DNA of 64,000 nt from Flavobacteriaceae bacterium (GTDB lineage Bacteria; Bacteroidota; Bacteroidia; Flavobacteriales; Flavobacteriaceae): assembly GCA_021739635.1 (NCBI GenBank), contig JAIPBH010000015.1, positions 1-64,000 of the forward strand, written 5' to 3'. The translations under genes were made by a program, and so were the position numbers. Below are positions 45,127-53,559 of this stretch, one piece after another; position 1 is the first letter of the stretch; the number at the start of each line of letters is the position of its first letter. Below the pieces are notes generated by a model that did no database searches, had not been told where the DNA came from, and saw only the letters and a list, made by a program, of their open reading frames with translations.

Positions 45127-45681
45127 TTAAAACCAATTTTCTTTTAAACATGATGCCATAGCAGTTCTTGCTCTATGAATTATAACCCAAAGGTTAGACG
45201 AAGTGATATTTAATTCTTTACAAATATCTTCAGTTTCAAGACCTTCAATGGTTTTCATTCTAAAAATTTCTGCTTGCTTTTCAGGTAGTTTTGATAAACA
45301 CTTAAAAATAGCTTCACCTAATTCGGTGTTTTGCATGGTGTCTTCAGCTGTTTTGTCAAATGGGTCAGCTACGCGTTCTTCTAACCAATCACCATCTGTT
45401 TCAGAATCGTTGTTTGATGTAATTCTCACTTCAGCTTTTCCTTTATTAGAATTTATTTTTCTGTAATAATCAATAATTTTTCGTTTTAAAATGGAGATAA
45501 GCCACGTGCGCTCATTCGCTTCTCCTTTAAAATTCTTCATTGATTTTAAAGCTGCTAAAAAAGTATCTTGTACCAAATCCTGAGCTATTTCTCGGTCATT
45601 AACACGAGAAATAGTGTAGTTAAATAAGTAATCGGCATATAAGTCAATCCACTTATCAGGATTTAAGAGGTGATTAGGCAT
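45127..45681 (-). CDS. ECF-type RNA polymerase sigma factor
   Basis: The 184-residue protein has sigma-70 region 2 (DYLFNYTISRVNDREIAQDLVQDTFLAAL, about residues 17-45; WLISILKRKIIDYYRK near 60) and region 4 (LSKLPEKQAEIFRMK, then the helix-turn-helix GLETEDICKELNITSSNLWVIIHRAR). A long acidic linker (about 85-120) separates them. It is of extracytoplasmic-function type and forms a pair with the Cys-rich gene that follows. It is divergent from the envelope genes starting at 45788, which may be its targets. Confidence 0.92.
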   Translation of the reverse strand: MPNHLLNPDKWIDLYADYLFNYTISRVNDREIAQDLVQDTFLAALKSMKNFKGEANERTWLISILKRKIIDYYRKINSNKGKAEVRITSNNDSETDGDWLEERVADPFDKTAEDTMQNTELGEAIFKCLSKLPEKQAEIFRMKTIEGLETEDICKELNITSSNLWVIIHRARTAMASCLKENWF

Positions 45682-45704
45682 TTTATGGTGTTCACATTTA
45701 AACT

Positions 45705-45712
45705 CAAAAGTA
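45705..45712 (-). promoter_or_regulatory. Possible promoter -7 box of the sigma factor gene
   Basis: On the minus strand this reads TACTTTTG, matching TAnnTTTG, 24 bases before the start codon. It lies in the 106-base gap shared with the divergent gene at 45788. Confidence 0.45.
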
Positions 45713-45787
45713 AGTTAAATAAGTGATTTTTTTTAATGTTTAAAAACATAATATTTTTCATATATTGTCATACTAGTTTTTAAAAAA

Positions 45788-46513
45788 TTGAATCATATAA
45801 AAAAAATTTATTTAATAATTCTTATTTTAGTTTTTGTACCAAAACAGACTTTTGGGCAAAACACTCTTGATGAGTCTTTACTTTATACATGGTTTGATAA
45901 TAAGATTGGTGAAATAAATTCGGGAATTTATAATGGATTAGAATATGTTGAGCATTATAGAATGCTGAATGAAAAACATAAATTTTTTTTAAACCCTAAT
46001 TTTAGTAATGGTATGGTAATTTATAAAGGAGAACCATATTATAACCTTCTATTAAAATATGATTTATTTGAAGACCAGCTGCTTTTAAGATATCTAGATA
46101 AAGCTAACACACCTATTATTTTGTTAGATAAAGATTATATCACTCATTTTTCTATAGAGAATCATCAATTTGAAAAACTTCAATTTGAAACAAAAAAAGG
46201 TAAAGAGTTTGATGGCTTTTTTGAATTATTATTACTAGAAAAATCAATTAAACTTTATAAAAAAAATCATAAAAAGATTCTAACAAAAAGTAACGAAAGA
46301 ATTAAATATTATGAATTTAAAGAACAAAACAGTTATGTTGTTTTCTATAAAAACAAGTATTTCCAAATTAATAGTTTAAATAATTTATCTTCAATATTTT
46401 CAGAACATAAAGTGATTTTGAAGCAAATTGAAGATAAGTATAAAAGCATTAAAAAAAGCAATTCTGATGCTTATTTGAAATCCGTTTTACAAGATTTAAG
46501 TAACGAGATTTAA
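45788..46513 (+). CDS. Exported protein of unknown function
   Basis: The 241-residue protein has a clear signal peptide (HIKKIYLIILILVFVPKQTFGQ). The rest is rich in Lys, Asn, Phe and Tyr with no domain I recognise; NGMVIYKGEPYYNLLLKYDLFEDQL near residue 75 suggests a small beta-rich binding domain. The best start is a TTG at 45788, since no ATG gives a signal peptide. It is four bases before the TonB receptor gene, so it is probably part of that operon. Confidence 0.75.
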   Translation: MNHIKKIYLIILILVFVPKQTFGQNTLDESLLYTWFDNKIGEINSGIYNGLEYVEHYRMLNEKHKFFLNPNFSNGMVIYKGEPYYNLLLKYDLFEDQLLLRYLDKANTPIILLDKDYITHFSIENHQFEKLQFETKKGKEFDGFFELLLLEKSIKLYKKNHKKILTKSNERIKYYEFKEQNSYVVFYKNKYFQINSLNNLSSIFSEHKVILKQIEDKYKSIKKSNSDAYLKSVLQDLSNEI

Positions 46514-46517
46514 AAAA

Positions 46518-49289
46518 ATGAAATTAAAATATTTTACTCTTATAGCATTATTTCTTTCCTATTTTTCGGCTTCAAGCCAAAATGGAGAAGAGTTAATTTC
46601 ATTAAGTAAAAGTGAAAAAACGGTAGTTGATGTTTTATTTGAAATTGAGCAAAAATTAGGTTATAAGTTTTATTATTCAGAAGATTGGCTCAATACTGAT
46701 AAAAGGAATTTTGATTATTCAAATGTCACAGTGAACTTTATTTTAAACGATGTTTTTAAAGACTCTTCAATTAATTTTTTTATTGCTTCAGATAAGAGAA
46801 TCATTTTAACAAATAACAGCTTAATTTATGATGAATTGCCAAACGATTTCTTTCCGAAGGATTCAACTAGTTTTGATAAAACCACTTTAATAACAGATGA
46901 TTTTTCATCACCTGTATTGCTGAAAAAAAATGAGGAAGAGAATAAATTTATTGAAACTGTTCTAATAGGAAAGGATAAAAAAGACTCAAAGAAAAACCAA
47001 TTTACACTATCAGGATTTGTAACAGATGCAAAAACAGGAAGTCCTATTTCAGATTTGGCTATAACAGTTAGTTCCAAAAATATAGGAACTGTAACAAATG
47101 AAAACGGATATTATGAAATTAAATTACAGGCAGGATTAAATTTAATAGAAACAAGTTTATTGGGATTTGAGAAAATTAAAAAAAGAGTTATACTTTATAA
47201 TGATGGTCGATTAAATTTAAGTTTAAATAATAGTTTTGAACAATTAAATGAGATTGTAATTCAGTCTGAAGGGTTTAAAAATATTGAAGATTCTTCAACC
47301 GGAAATTCAAGAATAGGTTCAGATGATTCAAAAAATATACCTCTAGTTTTAGGAGAAAGAGATGTATTAAAAGTAGCAACAATGCTTCCAGGTGTTACTA
47401 CTGCAGGTGAAGGTTCATCTGGGTTTAATGTAAGAGGTGGAAAAACAGACCAAAACTTAATACTTTTAGACAAAGCCGTTATTTACAATCCTTCACATTT
47501 TTTTGGAATATTTCAAGCGTTAAACCCATTTACAATAAAAGATGTAAATATCTACAAAGGAAGTATTCCAGCAGAATTTGGTGGACGTATTTCTTCAGTT
47601 TTTGATATAAGTGTTAAAGATGCTAATGATAAGAAGTTTGGTGCAGACATTTCAGTTGGACCTGTAACAGCAAATGTAGTAGTTGAAACACCAATTATTA
47701 AGGAGAAATCTTCCCTTTTAATAGGAAGCAGGGCAGCTTATTCAGATTGGATTTTAAAATCTTTAAAGACAGATAATTTTAAAAATACTCAAGCATCATT
47801 CTATGATTTAATTGGTAAATACACACATAAAATCAATGAAAAAAATGAAATAAGAGCTATGGCTTATTATAGTAATGATGTTTTTAGCATTACATCAGAT
47901 TCTATTTATAGTTACAATAACAGGTTGTTTTCGTTAAAGTGGAATCATGAATTTAATGAAAAAAACAGTGGTATTGTAACACTTACAAATAGTCAATATA
48001 AATTTAATATTGGGTATGATGATATTGATAACGATAATTTTAATCAAGGATTTCAAATTGAAGAATCTCAATTGAAATTTAAAATGAATTATAATTATAA
48101 TAAATCACATACAATTAGTTATGGATTATCAGGTAAACTGTATATAGTTTATCCAGGAGAGATAAAACCAAATGGACCAAATAATCTTATAACACCACTA
48201 AAAATACCAAAAGAAAAAGCTTTAGAATCTGCAATTTTTGTTTCTGATAAATATGAATTTAATGATAAATTATTACTTGACTTAGGATTAAGATATTCAC
48301 TATATGCTGCTTTAGGCCCAGCTACAAAACGAAGGTATTTAAGTGACCAGCCAAAATCTGAACTTACTGTAGTTGACACAATGTATTATAAAAACAATGA
48401 AGTTATTAAAACTTATGGAGGTCCAGAACTACGCTTTTCAGCACGATATTTGCTTTCTAGTGATTTGTCAATAAAAGTAAGTTACAATAATACATATCAA
48501 TTTATTCATACACTATCAAACAATACTACAGTTTCTCCAATTGATACTTGGAAACTGTCAGACAATAATGTGAAACCACAGCAAGCTAACCAAGTATCTT
48601 TAGGTATTTATAAAAACTTTAATATTAATGCTTATGAATTAAGCTTAGAAGGATTTTATAAAAAACAAAAAAATATTATTGATTTTAAAACAGGTGCAAA
48701 ACTGCTTTTAAATAAGAATATTGAAACAGAAGTATTGCAAGGAGATGGAAAAGTTTACGGTGTAGAGTTTTTGCTTAAAAAAAATAAAGGAGATTTAAGT
48801 GGATGGCTAGGATACACGTATTCAAGAACATTTTTTAAACTGGATAGTGATTTTCCAGAAGAAAGTGTAAACGATGGAAAATATTACCCTGCTAATTTTG
48901 ATAAACCACATGATGTAAGTTTAGTATTAAATTACAAATTTACACAACGCATAAGTTTATCTAGTAATTTTGTGTATCAAACAGGTAGACCTGTAACATT
49001 TCCAACGGGTAATTATCAATTTAACAATGCTGAATATGTACTTTATAGTGATAGAAACCAATTCAGGATACCAGATTATTACAGATTAGATTTAGGTTTT
49101 AATTTTGAAGGCAATCACAAAAAAAATAAATTAGCTCACAGTTTTTGGAGTCTTTCAATCTATAATGTGCTAAGTAGAAATAATCCGTATTCAGTTTTTT
49201 TTGTTAACAATAATGGAGAGATAAAAGCATTACAAAGTTCAATATTTAATGTGCCAGTGCCATCAATAACCTATAACATCAGTTTTTAG
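46518..49289 (+). CDS. TonB-dependent outer-membrane receptor with STN-like and carboxypeptidase-like domains
   Basis: The 923-residue protein has a signal peptide (first 21 residues), an STN-like domain (about 25-100, DVLFEIEQKLGYKFYYSED), a low-complexity linker, a carboxypeptidase-regulatory-like domain (about 160-240, LSGFVTDAKTGSPISDLAI), a plug (about 270-365, DVLKVATMLPGV and NVRGGKTDQNLILLD and GSIPAEFGGRISS) and a 22-strand-type barrel. It should import an unknown ligand with ExbBD-TonB energy. The STN domain is usually a signalling part in FecA-like receptors, which fits the ECF sigma gene next door, although no FecR homologue is present. Confidence 0.92.
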   Translation: MKLKYFTLIALFLSYFSASSQNGEELISLSKSEKTVVDVLFEIEQKLGYKFYYSEDWLNTDKRNFDYSNVTVNFILNDVFKDSSINFFIASDKRIILTNNSLIYDELPNDFFPKDSTSFDKTTLITDDFSSPVLLKKNEEENKFIETVLIGKDKKDSKKNQFTLSGFVTDAKTGSPISDLAITVSSKNIGTVTNENGYYEIKLQAGLNLIETSLLGFEKIKKRVILYNDGRLNLSLNNSFEQLNEIVIQSEGFKNIEDSSTGNSRIGSDDSKNIPLVLGERDVLKVATMLPGVTTAGEGSSGFNVRGGKTDQNLILLDKAVIYNPSHFFGIFQALNPFTIKDVNIYKGSIPAEFGGRISSVFDISVKDANDKKFGADISVGPVTANVVVETPIIKEKSSLLIGSRAAYSDWILKSLKTDNFKNTQASFYDLIGKYTHKINEKNEIRAMAYYSNDVFSITSDSIYSYNNRLFSLKWNHEFNEKNSGIVTLTNSQYKFNIGYDDIDNDNFNQGFQIEESQLKFKMNYNYNKSHTISYGLSGKLYIVYPGEIKPNGPNNLITPLKIPKEKALESAIFVSDKYEFNDKLLLDLGLRYSLYAALGPATKRRYLSDQPKSELTVVDTMYYKNNEVIKTYGGPELRFSARYLLSSDLSIKVSYNNTYQFIHTLSNNTTVSPIDTWKLSDNNVKPQQANQVSLGIYKNFNINAYELSLEGFYKKQKNIIDFKTGAKLLLNKNIETEVLQGDGKVYGVEFLLKKNKGDLSGWLGYTYSRTFFKLDSDFPEESVNDGKYYPANFDKPHDVSLVLNYKFTQRISLSSNFVYQTGRPVTFPTGNYQFNNAEYVLYSDRNQFRIPDYYRLDLGFNFEGNHKKNKLAHSFWSLSIYNVLSRNNPYSVFFVNNNGEIKALQSSIFNVPVPSITYNISF

Positions 49290-49293
49290 TAAA

Positions 49294-50538
49294 ATGGAAA
49301 AAGGCAATTCAATAAAAATTATAAAGCAACAATTCATTTTTAATAGAAGTTTAATAACCTTCATATTAAGTATGTTTTTAATTGTGGCTTGTGTTGAGCC
49401 TTATCAAGGAGATATACCAAATTTTGATGACGTGCTTGTAGTAAATGCTATAATAACGAATGAAAATAAAACACAAAAATTAACTCTTACTCGTTCATAT
49501 CGTTTTGAAGAAGATGGACCACAAGCAGAAACTAATGCTTATGTTTTGATTAAAACAAATGATGGACTAGAATTTATATTTGAAGAAACAAAGCCAGGAA
49601 CATATGAGTCTTTACAACCATTTGCAGCAGAAATGCAAAAGAATTATACCTTGCTAATAACTACTGCCAATGGAAAAAATTACAGCTCTAAATCTATGCA
49701 ATTACCAGTGAGCAGCACATCAATTGATAAAGTGTATGTAGAACGTATTATAAATGATAACGGTGAAGAAGGAATGGCCATTTATGTAGATAGTTATGAT
49801 CCAACGGGTAATTCAAAATATTACAGACATGATTATATTGAAACGTATAAAATTATTGCACCTTACTGGAGTCCGTATGATGTCTTTTTAATTGGCGAGG
49901 GTGAATTACAAGATTATTTTGCTGTTATTTTAAGAGAACGAGAAGAGCGTGTTTGTTACGGCACTAACAATGCCAAAGATATTGTTATTGCTAGCACTAA
50001 TGGACTCATAGAAGACAGATTGAAAAAACATAATATCAGGTTTATTAATAGAGATAATTACATGTTATCTTACAGATATAGTATATTGGTAAAACAGTAT
50101 GTGCAAACTCCAGAAAGCTTTTCATATTATGAAACTTTAAAAGGGTTGTCACAATCTTCCAATAATATTTTTTCTGAAGATCAACCTGGATTTTTGGCAG
50201 GAAATATATTTTCAATAGATAACCCATCTGAAAATATTGCTGGCTTTTTTGAAGTGTCAACAGTAGCTGAAAAACGCTTATTTTTCAATTATGAAGATTT
50301 TTTCCCTAACGAAGATTTGCCACCTTACGTGACCAGTTGTTTTTTAGAAGCTCCCACATCTGAAGGGTTTAAAGGAGAGAGAGACCAAACGAATGTGATT
50401 AAATCGCAAACCATGCGTTTTTACGACTTTAATACGAACCAGATTCCTGGAGGAGGTGGTTTTTTATTGGTTAAAGAAGAATGTGGAGATTGCACTACTT
50501 TAGGAAGTAATAAAGTGCCAGATTTTTGGGAAGAATAA
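49294..50538 (+). CDS. DUF4249-family lipoprotein
   Basis: The 414-residue protein has a lipoprotein signal whose Cys (residue 33, LIVACVEPYQG) is preceded by an unusually long start; a shorter start may exist. The following DVLVVNAIITNENKTQKLTLTRSY and TNAYVLIKTNDGLEFIFEET is typical of DUF4249. A C-terminal cluster of Cys (EECGDCTTLGSNKVP) is also characteristic. Members are commonly encoded right after a TonB receptor in Bacteroidota, as here (four bases apart), and probably form a surface partner of the receptor. Substrate unknown. Confidence 0.88.
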   Translation: MEKGNSIKIIKQQFIFNRSLITFILSMFLIVACVEPYQGDIPNFDDVLVVNAIITNENKTQKLTLTRSYRFEEDGPQAETNAYVLIKTNDGLEFIFEETKPGTYESLQPFAAEMQKNYTLLITTANGKNYSSKSMQLPVSSTSIDKVYVERIINDNGEEGMAIYVDSYDPTGNSKYYRHDYIETYKIIAPYWSPYDVFLIGEGELQDYFAVILREREERVCYGTNNAKDIVIASTNGLIEDRLKKHNIRFINRDNYMLSYRYSILVKQYVQTPESFSYYETLKGLSQSSNNIFSEDQPGFLAGNIFSIDNPSENIAGFFEVSTVAEKRLFFNYEDFFPNEDLPPYVTSCFLEAPTSEGFKGERDQTNVIKSQTMRFYDFNTNQIPGGGGFLLVKEECGDCTTLGSNKVPDFWEE

Positions 50539-50546
50539 AATTAAAA

Positions 50547-52331
50547 ATGAGAAACAAAATATTAATATTATTATTTACTGCTATCATCAATGCTTCTTTT
50601 AGTCAAATAAGTATTGATGATAGCAGTAAACAGGTAGCTCAGGACATCTCTATTCCTCAAGAATCTGTTTTTGTTAGTTTTAATTCCAACCTATTATTAA
50701 CAGGAGAATATTTTTATTATTCAGTTTATTGCTTTAATAATAATTCAAAACAATTAAGTGAGATAAGTAAAGTTGCGTATGTTGAATTAATTGGTAAAAA
50801 TGAAGCAACCATATTTAAACACAAAATTAACCTAGAAAAAGGCAAAGGATATTCTGATTTTTTTATTCCAGTAAATGTTACTTCTGGCAATTATAAATTA
50901 ATTGCTTACACTAGTTTAATGATGAATACTAACTCAATGTTTGTTGCCGATATCAATATTATTAATCCATACAAAACAAATAAAGAAACTTACATAAAAC
51001 CAATTAAAATTACTGATTCAGTTAGCAGAGAATTCTTTGAAAACAAACTTATAAATACAGAAAGTACCTTAAAAGAAGATAAAATTGAAGATTCAGTACA
51101 GTTAAGTTTAAATAGTAATACGTTTAAGAAAAGAGAAAAAGTTTCAGTATTGGTTAATACTGAAGATGAAAATATAAACTTAAAAGGAGTTTATTCCATT
51201 TCCGTAAGAAAAAAAGTAAAATTTAATATTCCTCAAAAAAAATTGAATGAGTTTTCAAATGTAATTAATGGAAATAATTTTATTAAAATTTCAAATTTAA
51301 GTGGTAATAAAGTGAGTTTGCCAGAGCTTCGTGGTGAACTTTATTCAGGTGTAGTTAATTCAAAAAGTAATAACTTACCTGTTAATAATTTAAAAATAGC
51401 AATTTCAATACCAGGTGATGAATACTTTTTTAAGATAGTTGAAACCAATAAAAACGGAGAGTTTTTTGTGAATTTAGATGATTTTTACACAGGCGATAAA
51501 ATGTATTTGCAAGTTTTAGGTTTTGATAAAGATGCTTATGATGTAAAATTACTTAATTATCAATCTGTAAATCAATCTAATCTCCAATTTAATGATTTTC
51601 AAATAAACCCTGTTTGGAAAGACGAGATTTTAGAACAAAGCATACATAATCAAATTGAAAGTGCTTATTTCAAATTTAAGCCCGATTCACTTCTTTTATA
51701 TAAAACGGAAAAATTATTTCAAAACAAACAAGTTGAATCGTACAATCTTGATAATTATACCAGATTTCCTACACTAAAGGAAACCATAAATGAAATTGTA
51801 AAAAATATATCTATTAAAAAAGTTGGTAATGATGAGTATGTTTTTGCAATACAAGCATTCAATTTTGGCACAAATACTGGAGTAAAACCACTAGTTTTTG
51901 TTGATGGAATTATGATTCAAAATTCAACTAAATTATTGAATTTTAATGCTTATGATATTGAGAAAATTAATGTTTATAGAGATAGATTTGTATTTGGGCT
52001 TGAAGTTTTTCAAGGTGCAATAGAAATTAAAACGATTAAAGGTATTGATGATTTAAGCTTAGATAGTTTTGTTAACGTTTCAGAGATTTTTAAACCACAA
52101 ATAAAAAAGAAATATTTTTATCAGATTTATAATAGTGAAACTATAAATTCAAGAATACCTGATGATAGACAACAATTACTTTGGATACCACAATTTAGTA
52201 TAATAGATAAGCAGGCAAAATTTGATTTTTATACTTCAGATGTAAATGGTGAATTTGAAATAGTTTTAAAGGGTTTTACAGAAGATGGTTTGCCAATTTT
52301 ATTAAACAAGACTTTTTTGGTAGATGAGTAA
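50547..52331 (+). CDS. Exported macroglobulin-like / TonB plug-like protein
   Basis: The 594-residue protein has a signal peptide (MRNKILILLFTAIINASFSQ), an MG2-like macroglobulin domain (about residues 25-115: SVFVSFNSNLLLTGEYFYYS and TSGNYKLIAYTSLMMN), a carboxypeptidase-regulatory-like domain (about 235-320), and a plug-like module near 440-500 (KPLVFVDGIMIQNS..NAYDIEKINVYRD..FQGAIEIKTI) without any barrel. The frame is open upstream to a TTG at 50526, but the ATG at 50547 gives the signal peptide. It follows the DUF4249 gene closely. I infer a surface role with the receptor; no function is known. Confidence 0.78.
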   Translation: MRNKILILLFTAIINASFSQISIDDSSKQVAQDISIPQESVFVSFNSNLLLTGEYFYYSVYCFNNNSKQLSEISKVAYVELIGKNEATIFKHKINLEKGKGYSDFFIPVNVTSGNYKLIAYTSLMMNTNSMFVADINIINPYKTNKETYIKPIKITDSVSREFFENKLINTESTLKEDKIEDSVQLSLNSNTFKKREKVSVLVNTEDENINLKGVYSISVRKKVKFNIPQKKLNEFSNVINGNNFIKISNLSGNKVSLPELRGELYSGVVNSKSNNLPVNNLKIAISIPGDEYFFKIVETNKNGEFFVNLDDFYTGDKMYLQVLGFDKDAYDVKLLNYQSVNQSNLQFNDFQINPVWKDEILEQSIHNQIESAYFKFKPDSLLLYKTEKLFQNKQVESYNLDNYTRFPTLKETINEIVKNISIKKVGNDEYVFAIQAFNFGTNTGVKPLVFVDGIMIQNSTKLLNFNAYDIEKINVYRDRFVFGLEVFQGAIEIKTIKGIDDLSLDSFVNVSEIFKPQIKKKYFYQIYNSETINSRIPDDRQQLLWIPQFSIIDKQAKFDFYTSDVNGEFEIVLKGFTEDGLPILLNKTFLVDE

Positions 52332-52343
52332 TTAATTCATAAT

Positions 52344-53525
52344 CTATAACCCAATAGACCAATTATTAGCCCAGTTTGGTTTTTGCTCAGCGTTTCCTGC
52401 TCCGTTAGAGTTACCTTCAACAAAAAAACTATTAGACCCAGAGAAATTTGTTTTTATTAAATTGTTGTCAGAATTAGCAAATTCAATATTATTAATATTC
52501 AAATCTCCATTTTCAACTAATGAACTTTCAAGTGTGCTATTTATATTTATACCTAAATTAATATTTGAAGTGTATATTTCATCAATATTAAAAATGCCTC
52601 CACCATTTGTATAATTTAAAGCACTATTTGAAAATGGACCAATAATAGACATATTATAAAGATTGCCTGTCGTAAGGGGAAGAGCAACTGCATCTGTATC
52701 ATTATTTTCTAAAGTTATTCCTGAATTATTTGCTCCAGATATATACCAAGAGTTACCAAAACCATTCCAACCACCTGTTACCTTAACACCATTAATTTCA
52801 GTATTTGTTGAAATTAACTGCTTTGCATTGATTGTACCTCCAACAATTTCAAAACCATTGCCTAAACTTTCATAGGCTTGTATGTTTTCAACAGTTGTAA
52901 AAGACCCTACGCCATAAAACGTTATGGCATTAAATCTTTTAGACGATGTAAAACTCTCGCCTGTGTACTCTAATCTTAAATATTTTATAATACCAGATGA
53001 AAGTTCTGTATTTGTCCCTCCATAAAAAAAATCTACAAGTTCAGACCTAGCATTCATGCCATTATTTGTTGGAGCTTTGCCACAAATTACAATTCCACCC
53101 CAATCGCCAGGTGCAGGATTTTCTTCGTCTGAAGTTATTACAACCGGATTGTTTTCATTTCCCCATATATAAATTTTTCCTCCTTGTGCTACAGCAATAT
53201 AGGCGTTTTTGTTTTTTTGTGCTTTTATAACAGTTCCTGCTTCTATTTCTAAAGTCGCTCCATCTCTAATGATTAATGGGCCAATTAATTTATATTCAAT
53301 ATTTGCACTTAACACCATTCTAGTAATCAAAACCCCTTCAAGCGCGTTGTCCGGAATACAAGGTGTACTACAACTACCACCACAATCAACTCCTGTTTCA
53401 TCGCCATTCTGTATACCGTCATAACATGTTGATGTTGTTAAAACATTAATGTCATTATTTGAACATGAAATGAAAAAGATGAATAATATCAATGAGAATG
53501 ATATTTTGTAATTTTTTTTTATCAA
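52344..53525 (-). CDS. Surface lipoprotein with beta-helix-like repeats
   Basis: The 393-residue protein has a lipoprotein signal (Cys21 in FFISCSNND), a short Cys-rich motif CYDGIQNGDETGVDCGGSCST that recurs in many Bacteroidota surface proteins, and a long domain of short strand-turn repeats (LIIRDGATLEIEAGTVIKAQ, PVVITSDEENPAPGDWGGIVICG, GGTNTELSSGIIKYLRLEYTG) typical of right-handed parallel beta-helices. Relatives of this kind are often annotated as T9SS-associated or multidrug-transporter-like proteins with no proven role. It is convergent with the macroglobulin/plug-like gene (12-base gap). Confidence 0.8.
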   Translation of the reverse strand: MIKKNYKISFSLILFIFFISCSNNDINVLTTSTCYDGIQNGDETGVDCGGSCSTPCIPDNALEGVLITRMVLSANIEYKLIGPLIIRDGATLEIEAGTVIKAQKNKNAYIAVAQGGKIYIWGNENNPVVITSDEENPAPGDWGGIVICGKAPTNNGMNARSELVDFFYGGTNTELSSGIIKYLRLEYTGESFTSSKRFNAITFYGVGSFTTVENIQAYESLGNGFEIVGGTINAKQLISTNTEINGVKVTGGWNGFGNSWYISGANNSGITLENNDTDAVALPLTTGNLYNMSIIGPFSNSALNYTNGGGIFNIDEIYTSNINLGININSTLESSLVENGDLNINNIEFANSDNNLIKTNFSGSNSFFVEGNSNGAGNAEQKPNWANNWSIGL

Positions 53526-53559
53526 AAGGAAAAAATTAAATAGTGGTTAAATTTAAAAA

